DNA from: a virus
Length of the DNA stretch: 64,000 nucleotides
Direction: 5' to 3' (one strand)
IMG/VR virus record: IMGVR_UViG_3300009068_000024
Location: 62,001-126,000 of that record
The notes under the pieces are model-generated. The model was not told where the DNA came from. It saw only the letters and a list, made by a program, of their open reading frames with translations, and did not search any database. Made by a program: the position numbers and the translations under genes. This document shows positions 23,201 to 26,900 of this stretch, piece by piece (position 1 is the first letter of the stretch; every line of letters begins with the position of its first letter).

Positions 23201-23201
23201 A
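5265..23201 (+). CDS. Giant 5,978-aa polyvalent protein with PSQNRE-separated enzymatic modules
   Basis: A single uninterrupted frame of 17.9 kb starting at GTG, roughly 660 kDa. Domain order by residue: FRDKYGRW motif (35-41), a small beta-barrel-like unit (185-232), DnaQ-like exonuclease (about 310-525), zincin with HELGH (868), Ala-Pro and Gly-rich linkers (about 1168-1215), two tandem 347-residue-period modules (about 1532-2103), a charged coiled-coil region (about 2125-2250), more beta-barrel-like units, ADP-ribosyltransferase 1 (about 3270-3400), three GNAT-like modules (about 3530-4305), ParB-like domain (about 4370-4470), ADP-ribosyltransferase 2 (about 4780-4910), zincin with HEIGH (5282) and a C-terminal part with HEVWH (5803). 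The composition matches the polyvalent protein class described in phages and conjugative elements, proposed to be delivered with DNA to counter host defences. Ten PSQNRE-type motifs divide it. It lies between the helicase/ArdC gene and the head protease, in the virion-gene block. Confidence 0.9.
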   Translation: MDFEYLKPIVADGSGDGDGEYTSAERRADVATQFRDKYGRWVEMGRGIKGKIRLGKRRGSDAGRTARIVGKFINATPDGKYARVLVDPSDPYFAGKVAYIRYDNAEEVLATLDPEYLKKRGIELGKNTEGYEVGDGGIQDEDTLRIEDPTPQDLKDAEADLPDPGDYREEAAKRTATALTGKDLAVGNIVYDQGADQYGKITQVRTLADGTKQIFIQFQNGRRAIMNIAADHPIQAWLGEEEAKPTPEVTPSQSREGSSIADLGIDLQPATMDANGARLPTPGAFTGVLQRILGGAKNWADVAKRLLNQTITYFDFETTGISNYDGDGIKNSPIQLGAVKVKNGKIIGRFNVYINPGSKLSEWSADNLKRDVIDENGNVVLDENGKPVTIPVTAEWLSEQMSPEEALRQFLEFIGPNAILGGQNVPFDLEILQRMADDAGIELKIAGTVDSKDLASLLPTYDPEKGIDGPKQIADKETGRMRPSSSLGPVANFLGFEPANWHSADGDAEDSYNLVREIIARAARENNPDMRLLDFPEMQRLYKERMAAFKNSISSNNPVTEAQLNALNELANSDNQEIATEARKAINEATTRGKAAEVLARLNNAKDRPNNNPSQFRIGGGGDVGDGNGIPNKKELAILERLKYFLKKKFTKKPKQYIPVGYDRIDNWGMYPQWYKDVYESAGNLDDFVKLFWKALRESYKGTRLEDPEGRTDINETEYAVAAAIYKNLQGIGEKVILRYGEFTIEFDKQSDINGQLLDELKPYLDTARKLGLKLPVRIKIAKQGDPAFTEGEVIGFDKNNPDIGVLTGEAHTEPDGTMHMILWDQLHNMEKLDERRLFKGLNEQGQEEYYGQNPGGFIPALQYVFFHELGHLWNREKHGRQVNSPVWGELKKMFWGTDAKPFKRFDVTPNSGKDFDERMAELFMAAVVAFHNKEGGVLPNIGQFWKVAIEPYIHGEPINWTANSTRINPPKKEEKGKGKKTTTEETRTPRGGKARTPDVKKPEDVKPGDILYDKDGNLHGKVIRISKDRNGNWHYWVEGKDYKPGDVFPTGLDEYVIHKNGVAYLTKAGANFVPDEGPDFVYPLPEKLDSSNADGVKAEDLKPGMVYDSPDGPANVVNVIEHGIGVPDVKKSSDRVVVYVGKDGEVKHEVVPVGTFKKVLTSSKSNVPAPAPAPAPAPAPENENQGGEGNGNGSDRGGEGSGGGGGGRGGNAPEPVSEEPEVKPEAAPETESKPESEVTREDPVGKGKIDPKGYAEKGYVPMVHPKPEFPAETDEKKLIEKGFEIEEQDNRGEPSQNREEEEEGEEGALPTEDTSDFGAGKKVVILWHNKDFSAPGARIKITFTRKADGSLDKRFTQIQWKNWDGTISGDEYGPSEVLNIGDSESEIFRMEFKHTVGILARRNEEYNDGELPGTVPHFFRKVGDDYIWRAVKDPKTGKWKAARDQKIDLVKKPPFGAIISNKDGKWTATILDPKGNTVATFEVDGDENDKSALENLINQSYVELAKRYRNINAPATAPAPAARPAGKATDEHSFPLPDDVKMWKIRDGRMTEYLMGYEEGVDEFGKHYIKIPKDSRFAAILQYIESLGHWYVGLADVNSSLDRERGIKEALSISDSSKVVKGDIDDPKVWEEALKEARKLISDAIANRDGKNVRYGYEHRSIESLDDIRVNDYIIFRTSYPPSINYADTDRPEEYISGIIGKVLSIGKDKEGNRTFKIQGKDGKIKNLTDKKLDYVGGAVRFSDDDPNINVSTTEIVKKRLAKREMRELRFSIEMDIDKDPNKSEDSLEKIYKAVEDKIGPDLSEDHIFVQGLQKALSKKMYDKSNTKAYLTEEEIYEIVDNFIKEYSTEKKSKATPVQPVEEKEAIPTTSPAGLVGEHNHPLPEDVQMFPAGVGEPYAKYVINGEGFQHESDYPDVRVKDGLRYGVEIYYEEAIEPNSYNKKGRVAGWRISLLNNKWREDMSRRRLIDYRNAEVPGDINDPEVWKKAVEEARKMLANAIAENGGNNNPYTSEYIPLKSLDQIQAGDYLMYGGHFPPTTRWRGTKSEETSPNFYAQVVSVKTDENGNRVFEIKEPNRAQGGYYDNVFVNDEEFLDKFGGITGLARYSDENSNVKPAAEPVAEAQVEEEPKELTEEERQANRDAWTEAGKLYREYKAASRAKNKKREAKRLRQELEQFPVVVLHEKLRELRDILDNTRNSSTDENERKAASKRAAEVTDAMKQLNVLTNEGMKEGSVKPTDPLKFNFDDLFKEVEAQDGISESDVEEAAEEPEVVEEPAAEPTEEPKKNVIETAGGVLDFDALSPMQLGKIKAHLDKKVRWNGEVMTYHELYSRFAIGRHKSQNLKDVDYVKGESVKSWGPIKYFLFVDENGGMIDVPKMVYDAFKPNSDDPKLDSDATAPVQEAEMAERQRKWDEQAKAKAEAEAAKPAEEKPEEPVEAKPEEPAAAPATPVETPKDLGPVQITKDTAKQYLAEKVDVGWTIYGPDGYALGVVVKKDTLGRVVQLTVRGPNGKETTYNFNMLTKLNAFSPKDKKDIEKANKAKPAQPKPEPKPEVVEEPTSEEAPDKISREDGYRLFNAVKEVYDFIHRMKRTDDPDAAKKDANDKVNQLAKILNPEDVDDFIRYVNAINKEPALIMSSIDYQKNFSDYLDKYASGQGVANNPIYRSADGKEIKEGDFLMVVGADGALKKIQLRIFRRPNPRALSDKTDFIETGYYLEFYRDKDPRIVRIGDPKESYSLDKVFHSQNEAEIRNFILNGRKSESTPATAAPIEFIPSSKIRGLQAGDLFYIYEAGNGYAKQYIVGSNGESVYEAVNGELPGGAEENVIRPDDLDSIAERVATGSGEEVYRGLIPTDENGNPLSARQHKARLESAATSAPEIKPETKPEPEASKSYNKDLENDLAVFKNVLENAIENFRNQPGADKNIYKAAAKELYNELKKLNSLYEDSTTSGDDLEQIRNVYDDKIRDLGDVQSAKEKSNPSQNREGDQRNITQDTDQVSIAAIADALANGDINNVNSNEDPSDIFASKTNFGVSMLLKQVTAMRLLNYMPDAKFDDLLKASIEVDTHPLFRQGGGLAIYYMDFNSGQASYSPLPGQRNPVWIYNALNADMSDIKEGTELLVTDANGSDSLSNVSIITVNKELLNSVLKTMGDTNSNSIVRFINDELFLRVHSSSSQEDVDDIKKIMISHLIHSWAISSNDRSLKSHALQSLAREIFAMDSNSTAGWNFTSNLADSDLDMYRDRGYIPYEVKDLVDFNNYLKGFIDQEINDHRTVYAQFLHAMYNATQDLLKDQGIDGFVLYRGTTSKELTETSQSLGSTGIFRSNVKQRPMSSWSTDIYQAGSFASRASGKDTIVMATVIPADKIISFSGSGFGSYDEREVVVLGGEIREAFAISHGYPGVVDQSLQNLKTEVVDQLANSRKVLDTDRASGQQVVQEQSKPSQNRENTINIDDNDGNSDWIKTVGWDLPINVDNFLKMFNDREHLSNFMSKPTAEGMPEEMLRNLWPAADKYFDKIESAPKEEEPKYLPEPFDPRNPQIDLDEYYNYDYTRMPDGTPFNSEDQQQMDAVERKLKNILKGSDGYVNPSALKNTKNFRRTIYQQIIAKPNENSSTTRESILKQIEFSDKPAVEYYDETSGVNYIRYVDTFTDKYGRKYYLSTNIDKSSGRQTVIAYDAQNYENMALPEDYVRNDQPVSGISDVGVLRSSVYEDPSKSEIQSALVSYNYQRRGLATAMVAALEKRIGMPVVHSEHLSTMGFAFSNSIDPGKPELHNNEKSIKLQEDNAPSQNREGFFKRNKAKKEPFDPTDPTVDLEKYYNYDYTKLPDGTPFSVYQQQQMDILKDAIDNETDNFERKLRIDERRRIYQGYTAKPNLKSGTNLESIENQVGLLDENTSRMSYSGAGKPYADLSPEYKQSTQYIDEFTDKYGRQYWVVTKVVNGLGMSNVKIYDKSKNSVQDLQDNSEDRTPVSMLDVFNNKISMVYTSDRYLRRGLATAALYLARKRSGKEVQHSEMLTNFGRAFSLSVDPNPDLHRNSESKDALSNNQPSQNREREYLPEPFDPSDRKIDMDIIYNYDYTKLPDGTPFNDKQQKAMDHENKILEEAIASGDESKIRAAKISRRHTYNTFITVANPDSKTNTETIADQITLGKSKPKKFTGFVRYTDNFTDKYGRKYVMFTDIRTDDKGDNSAIVTVHDMKSMFLEKIFVPEGMENVDQFGGKSLHSAALKVVDDNRKDPDAAAYIGMVLTDDAYRRRGLATAMLYLARKHYSKPVNHSSTLTMYGKAFSNSVDAGKPDVHDSLESKQLQIDLLKEKGLPVEESELDGDEIDYGPSQNREGTSEPSILNEYREVIPLNNSYRDKNDPNLDITEWTGEGVKIYGIGNGGNPLGYVKTEKLATMKGNLADMESSTSSIARDLEDGTGYLEPVLVWYNPLTGKAFIAEGNHRVEAARIAGREYVPVVVGVSTVKFKNPTKMERAGGVGDAFLNKDGSLDNFENVKDGSLINPYHLFNDEDLLYPKTNLDSSNVSGLTDVLKIQSDLLDELMAEKKEPGPNDIVYWHDPDSFNANSSIGHMGHASEKLKSITAKNISENMLSSAKDMLDAVHYAITLSEAVRNRIGSITSDTSEIAKKAMQTRVDSLNRDSIVLIIDDSYDSPYEGLRLETLGEILDNVDPHEEGAYGDKYDDQSIDYKALLNDYYDDWDRKTLFFDNPKDMEALKEKVASILVSQWAETSNGNDMVSHALQMAATEVFKMPNGSWAEWRFPKGQYGDQIKENAEYHYGIYGTVLKDFLKTMYDLTQDRFKNYGIKYLTLYRGTGVDEEALKMNIDVERYGVGDIEVLQRPMSSWSWLNGSAFQFATSRIKHRAGMFMGAIIPVDQVLSIPGTGFGCFEEAEVVLLAGKNRLVRAVISDDSHKVLDQKTFIAENVDKILSYLSDELPKDKNAFYNLIEFNSSSFNDSKPSQNRENKSVDIDSSTENSDWIKPFRWDLTTNVKSFLNKFKTKKDVKDFMELPAAEAIPEDLKKELDAKESSLPEDSSESGEKDTPISLQELHRTFITSILMGAGDQRTRPIPGIGPEWLPASVNEDKLTNLERLSIHMWYMDVMTNGGASNATLTSKAADYLTKYVIPLIDRHKEEFMLLPNHDIYINKDNNAAIKVLRFITNPTKKNGKTNVNTDYRAASAAGVAKFANKLSKVLAKTRFKFPVKELQVIITHPNIEDFFKRIDNGDGTHRQRLAGIAFPNLFIHGQILNEDDKAPSRKLTENPRPDATDLEATIAHEIGHILHQKGIINTADPATKDTIRRFMNEYPLTDYANTDEDEYLAEAYAGMMLSEDGIGRYKEVADWINNQIDTVDERKEKAAIDLLKTMLDKLGIPGSSKPSQNREGSREQIIASAAKDIASSGIGFVPGKVKNDISIATDGPVINIEGSPKKDAVAPSDQATAIKNEIIDLGHMILDDARAISDEQARSEGLIPEGFTAEEYRKKLKNDARTAELNILIAESKFKAMSQDLMRNAFNRLSYEDKEEVFQSFKKENSKNSILSGKDKNTFDAEETFNMLLVEYGDDLSHKLAYDYSTRYPEFTFDTGKTVLQRTRNRSGKLTKEVEERKTLVDVTWAHEGPDTILSMLTKWAIQTGKIDMSDFAQKAAEIKELRDQLRTSPKAEDFVEKYHSIIGKNIKSQMEKAGVEFDSVPAHEFFNQYKDYKYVNSNEKFQDIRIDRNKNLIKNLEETLSFIPKDIILAGMEYLANTGGKLGVQISDARAQFKQHWKNKNLINSLRWKKEQGDGGFFRGRSTDDYLHEVWHFFQMINHDIAALEHAFSYDRIKASDNTNIIPSMELYGNWVEESFSGAKVADPYTVKVYPRSTSKFTTFSPNNHSAEVITTTMQDLFTSPGSFSTPKGVTVKTGKGKNTTLFSDAHMDIATGIWYTDATMTTKIDPKLITGIEGLDPSNDTDWDLKAFGIGLLMSLLNWENK
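6195..6830 (+). other. DnaQ-like DEDDh 3'-5' exonuclease domain of the giant protein
   Basis: Exo I is visible as YFDFETTG near 6204, with the metal-binding Asp and Glu. NVPFDLEIL near 6535 corresponds to Exo II, and HSADGDAEDSYN near 6770 to Exo III, with the His and final Asp of the DEDDh class. The family removes nucleotides from DNA or RNA 3' ends. The domain fills most of the interval between the motifs at 6015 and 7101. All catalytic positions appear intact. Confidence 0.8.
7650..8160 (+). other. Zincin metallopeptidase domain 1 (HELGH)
   Basis: HELGH at 7866..7880 gives the two zinc-binding His residues and the catalytic Glu. A downstream FDERMAELFMAA helix near 8010 may provide the third ligand, as in related phage zincins. 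The domain lies alone between the separators at 7101 and 9147. The substrate is unknown. Confidence 0.7.
9858..11570 (+). repeat. Tandem duplication of a ~200-residue module (347-residue period)
   Basis: Unit A (9858..10480) and unit B (10899..11570) share the same order of blocks: H-x-x-PLP-[DE]-DV-[KQ]-M at the start, then DPxVW with a conserved EAxKxLxxAIA helix, then a basic/aromatic segment leading to a G/N-DYxx strand and a final V-[LV]-S-[IV]-K strand. Proline/glutamate linkers flank them. Function is not recognised; the ends resemble small beta-barrels. Confidence 0.7.
15080..15480 (+). other. ADP-ribosyltransferase domain 1
   Basis: LYRGT near 15168 supplies the conserved Arg of the R-S-E class, PMSSWSTD near 15258 the central Ser motif, and YDEREVVVL near 15396 the E-x-E catalytic turn. 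This pattern fits arginine-directed mono-ADP-ribosyltransferases such as the phage T4 Alt/Mod group, which modify host proteins early in infection. The domain lies between the separators at 14208 and 15591. All key residues are present. Confidence 0.75.
15633..15785 (+). repeat. DWIK module, copy 1
   Basis: About 50 residues starting NSDWIKTVGWDL directly after the separator that follows ADP-ribosyltransferase 1, ending in a PEEMLRNLWP helix. A close copy (NSDWIKPFRWDL, ending PEDLKKELD) follows ADP-ribosyltransferase 2 at 20205..20350. The pairing suggests the transferase and this module were duplicated together. Function unknown. Confidence 0.7.
15853..18180 (+). repeat. Three tandem GNAT-like acetyltransferase modules
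   Basis: Modules at about 15853..16610, 16672..17395 and 17445..18180 share EPFDP near the start, YNYDYT-[RK]-[ML]-PDGTPF, F-T-DKYGR, a [QR]RRGLATA segment and a final H-S-x-x-L-x-x-x-G-x-AFS block. RRGLATA matches the R/Q-x-x-G-x-G/A acetyl-CoA loop of GNAT enzymes. The separators at 15591, 16626, 17409 and 18264 bracket each module. The modules have diverged strongly, so the triplication is not recent. Assignment to GNAT rests on this loop and its context only. Confidence 0.65.
18370..18680 (+). other. ParB-like nuclease-fold domain
   Basis: EPVLVWYNPLTGKAFIAEG near 18546 leads into GNHRVEAARIAGR near 18600, the ParB/sulfiredoxin-fold signature (G-x-HR-x-x-AA). Phage members of this fold occur in polyvalent proteins, where nuclease or nucleotide-binding roles are proposed. 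It shares an inter-separator segment with ADP-ribosyltransferase 2. Confidence 0.65.
19600..19990 (+). other. ADP-ribosyltransferase domain 2
   Basis: LYRGTG near 19706, PMSSWSW near 19800 and FEEAEVVLLAG near 19940 repeat the R-S-E pattern of the first transferase, with E-A-E as the catalytic turn. The two domains are only moderately similar, so they may have different targets. Followed by the separator at 20154 and the second DWIK module. Confidence 0.7.
20205..20350 (+). repeat. DWIK module, copy 2
   Basis: Second copy of the NSDWIK module, placed directly after the separator that follows ADP-ribosyltransferase 2, as copy 1 is placed after transferase 1. Confidence 0.7.
20990..21390 (+). 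other. Zincin metallopeptidase domain 2 (HEIGH)
   Basis: AHEIGHILHQKG has the zincin motif at 21108..21122, and EYLAEAYAGM near 21237 offers the third ligand Glu. This arrangement matches the phage zincins found with ADP-ribosyltransferase and MuF modules. It lies between the separators at 20154 and 21414. Confidence 0.7.
22600..23190 (+). other. C-terminal module with HEVWH, possible third zincin
   Basis: LHEVWHFFQ places an H-E-x-x-H at 22671..22685, within the final segment after the last separator. No glycine or obvious third ligand follows in the usual pattern, so metallopeptidase activity is only possible. The tail of the domain is Thr/Ser-rich and ends with a hydrophobic FGIGLLMSLLNW helix. 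Confidence 0.35.
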
Positions 23202-23203
23202 TC

Positions 23204-23575
23204 GTGGATGAAGAACTAGAATACCCGTATGATGAATGGTCTGAAATTTGGAACTTCATTATAGAAGGAGTAGAGATAACCTGGACTCCTCGTCCCCCAT
23301 ACCTTATAGGGAATGGATCAGATGATGGCGATCACATAATTTTTCAGATAGAGCAATTTATAGATTCCATAAGATCCAAATCAGACGGCACTTTTCTTAT
23401 CCCACCGTCTGGTCCAGAGTTGCTTAAAAGCATAAGTTCAGCCTATACGGTTCTTTTTGCTATAGCTTCTATATATGGACTAGATCCAGAGATAGTATCT
23501 TTTTCCGATAATGCTCCAAAGTGGTCAGACCTAGACCCAAAAGATGACGATGAAGAAGACTATTCAGTCAACTAA
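23204..23575 (+). CDS. Hypothetical acidic protein
   Basis: A 123-residue protein starting at GTG two bases after the giant gene's stop, so probably read by the same ribosomes. The product is acidic at both ends and contains a hydrophobic helix (AYTVLFAIASIYGLD) near residue 85, probably a buried helix and not a membrane span. No family recognised. It sits in the same operon as the polyvalent genes and before the head protease. Confidence 0.65.
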   Translation: MDEELEYPYDEWSEIWNFIIEGVEITWTPRPPYLIGNGSDDGDHIIFQIEQFIDSIRSKSDGTFLIPPSGPELLKSISSAYTVLFAIASIYGLDPEIVSFSDNAPKWSDLDPKDDDEEDYSVN

Positions 23576-23593
23576 TAGATTGTAAATAGACTA

Positions 23594-23599
23594 TATAAT
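23594..23599 (+). promoter_or_regulatory. Candidate -10 box (TATAAT)
   Basis: A consensus TATAAT in the 48-base gap before the gene at 23624. No -35 match is seen 16 to 18 bases upstream. It could re-initiate transcription for the head-protease genes. Confidence 0.3.
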
Positions 23600-23623
23600 A
23601 ATAGTTAGAATAGAAGGTATTTA

Positions 23624-23818
23624 ATGAGCATTGATAATATTGTGCAAATAGTAACGGACACATTTGATCCTGAGCAGAAGCCAGAAACTATCTATATCAA
23701 TTTAAAAACTGCAACTTTGGAAGAGCTTAAACCATACATTGGTTTAAACGACAAAATCCGAGATGCTTACGGTAGAAAATTCATTGAAGAAATGAACCGT
23801 AAAAAAGACACTAAATAA
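23624..23818 (+). CDS. Small hypothetical protein with an RDxYGRxF motif
   Basis: A 64-residue protein with ATG preceded by AGAAGG. Its C-terminal half contains RDAYGRKF at 23759..23782, similar to motifs in the giant protein (RDKYGRW) and twice in the head protease (RDYGGKF, RDYTGRF). No family recognised. Its place directly before the protease suggests a head-assembly partner. Confidence 0.6.
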   Translation: MSIDNIVQIVTDTFDPEQKPETIYINLKTATLEELKPYIGLNDKIRDAYGRKFIEEMNRKKDTK

Positions 23819-23901
23819 TAGTACTGATAGAATAGAACTGCGTACAAGCGTTATATTTGCCTACGCTGACGTTACCATCCATTATGGAGGATTTTACTTA
23901 G

Positions 23902-26900
23902 ATGTTTGAATCGGAAAACGCCCCCACATTTTCTGGTAGGGATGGGTCATTGGCTCTATTTACCTACGAAAACCGCGGTGTTGTAATTGATACAGATGTC
24001 AATCTTGTAGTTCAGATTGGACTCTCTGAAGCCCTTTCCTCCTCTAAAGACTGGGAACTTTCTGAAGAAGAGTTCTCTTCTAACGTTCTAGAATTAGTGT
24101 CCGGAGCTCTATCAGATCTTGACATGAAGATCCTTGCCTCAGCTAATAGACTTTACACTATCCCAAAGGGTGCCCAGGCAGAGGCCAAAAAAGCACTTGA
24201 GTGGCATAAAGAACACCACCGTGGCGGTACACCTGTTGGCATGAACACTGCTCGTATCCTTGCTAAGGGTGGACAGATCGGACTGCAAAAGGTTCGCCAC
24301 ATTGCTAAATACTTCCCTCGTCACGAAGTTGACAAAAAGGGTAAGGGTTGGAAGCCTGGAGAAGACGGCTTCCCAAGCAACGGACGAATCGCGTGGGCCT
24401 TGTGGGGTGGAGACACCGCATGGCGTTGGGCTCAAGCTATCGTTGAACGTGAGAATAAAGCTCTGACTGCTGACGCATATGCCGAATCCGAGTTGACTTC
24501 TTATCTTCCAGAACGTAATTATGATTCCGATCTAGAAGACTTCACTAAGTCTATGTATTTAGATCCTCTCTCAGCTCCAGACTTTATTGCCAGAGTAAGA
24601 ATGGATGGCTCTGGTATTGATCGCCTATATAAAGTAGTACAAACTGGCGACGTCTACGTTTGGGATGACGGTCAGTGGGACAACATTGGTAATATGAATG
24701 GGACTATTTGGGATTATGACCGTGAGCTTGATGCTGACTATGACAATGTAGATAAGACTCACATATCTATCGATCCAGACTCTGCAATTATTATATCAGC
24801 TAGACTTCAACAAAACCCATACAAATGCGTATCAATTTCTGACATTGATTTTGATGAAGCTATGCTTGCAGCAGAGGCCTACCGGGAATTAGACCTGGTT
24901 GCTATAGATAGATCTCTTATTGCTGCTGGAGAAGATCCAATTGGATCTGACGGATATACTCCAGAAGAACGCGCTCAGAATGCACAACGCCAGTCTAGAG
25001 ACTACGGAGGCAAGTTCGCTCCTCAGGGTGGTAGCGCTCCAAGTGGTGCAACCGAGGAACAAAAAGCTATTGCCGAAAGAACTAAGTATAAAACTCCACC
25101 TCTAGGAGATTATTCTCATCCTCTAGACACATCAGGTATTCTTGGACGTCCGCGCTCACCGATTGATAAGCCTCAGGCTCACATCAAGGGTGATCTTCCT
25201 GCAATGACTTCTAACGATCTACACAACCTTCTTTACGATTGGGCCGGTTGGGTAGACTCTCAGCGTGCTGCAGCCGGAGAAGGTCCTGCTCACGGTATCC
25301 AGAGTTCAGCGGCTAATGAATCTGAAGTACAAGAAAGTAGCGATGTTTTAGCGTACGACCACCCGCTTCTACAAAAATGGATTAAGTCTGTAAACGAACC
25401 TAAAAAGACTCAGTCAGAAAATGAAGATGATTCTTGGGCCAAGCCTGTAGTTGCTGCTACTGAAGCTGCACCTAAGGAAAAAGGCGTAGAGATGACTCCA
25501 AAGACATCTGACGTCAAGCCTATCTACCTCGCTGTAGTTGCTCAGGATGATCCTCGTGCAGTTTTAAACCTAGTAGCTATTGTTCCAGAAAGTTCTACAT
25601 CACCTAAGCCTATGACTTACGTTCGCAAAGAAGGTAAGTGGGTCCGCGATCCTAGCGTTTTAAATGATTTTAAGTCGGCTACTCCACCGCCAGTAGTTCC
25701 TCTAGATAAAGCAACTTTAAATGACGTTCTTCTTCAAGTTGATGAATCTTCTAAGCCTGTTACTGCTTCAGTTCTTATGGATATTGATCATTTGCTAACT
25801 GTTTTGTGGGGGCCTGATCCTCTAATTTCTGCCGGTGGGCTTGATCGTAACAAGGGTAAGGCAGAAGAACTTCGTCACTATTGGACAGTCGGTAAGGGCG
25901 GTCTAAAGATTAGATGGGGTACTGGAGGAGATTGGACTCGTTGTGTACGTCACCTAGGTAAGTACCTTGGGCCACGTGCCAAGGGTTACTGTGCCCTACG
26001 TCACAAAGAAGTTACTGGCATGTGGACCGGTGACAAAAAGCACCGTCAGATCTATGGCCACAAGCGTGGTGGAAGAAATGTCTTTAGCACAGAGTTAATC
26101 GAATCCACAGACAATATTATTGTTAAATCTGAAGTACTAGCTAGAGCAGCTGATGCAAAACTTAGAGTTGGGCTTACAGCTGCTTCCGGACTTGTTACCG
26201 AAGGTTTTAAGTTTAAAATTCCTTTAGTTATTCCTGAAGAAATGGAATCTGGAGATGGACGTTCGTTTATTCGTGGTGCTTTATCTATTCGTGAACTTCC
26301 ACTGCCGCTGCTGTGGCAGATGAAAACTGCAGAAGGTCATATGGGATCTGTAGTCGTTGGACGTATTGACCACATGGAACGCACTTCTCAGGGTATTGGA
26401 AATGCTTATGGAGTATTTGATACTAGCCCGTATGGTAAAGAAGCGCAAAGACTTATTCAACATGGATTTATAAAAGGTGTGTCAGCTGATTTAGATCAGT
26501 TTGAGGCAAAAGAGATCAAGCCAGAAGCTTCTGGAGATAGCGAAGATCCAGGAAAGAGCAAACTTTCTATAAATAAAGCACGCGTAATGGCTGTTACAAT
26601 TGTACCTAAGCCAGCATTTCAAGAATGCAAAATATTAATTGAAAACCCAACAAACATCCAACAGGAGGATACTATGATTGCCGATGGCATCTACCAAGAT
26701 GACTCGGACGCAGCCAATGTTCAAGCACTAATTGCTTGTGGCATTATTGCCGGTGCGATCCCAGTCGTTCCGCCTACTGAATGGTTTGACAACCCGAATC
26801 TAACTAAGGCTACTCCTATTACTGTTGATGACAATGGTAGAGTGTTTGGTCATATTGCGGCTTGGAATGTAGACCACATCGGTTTGGCATTTGGAACAAA

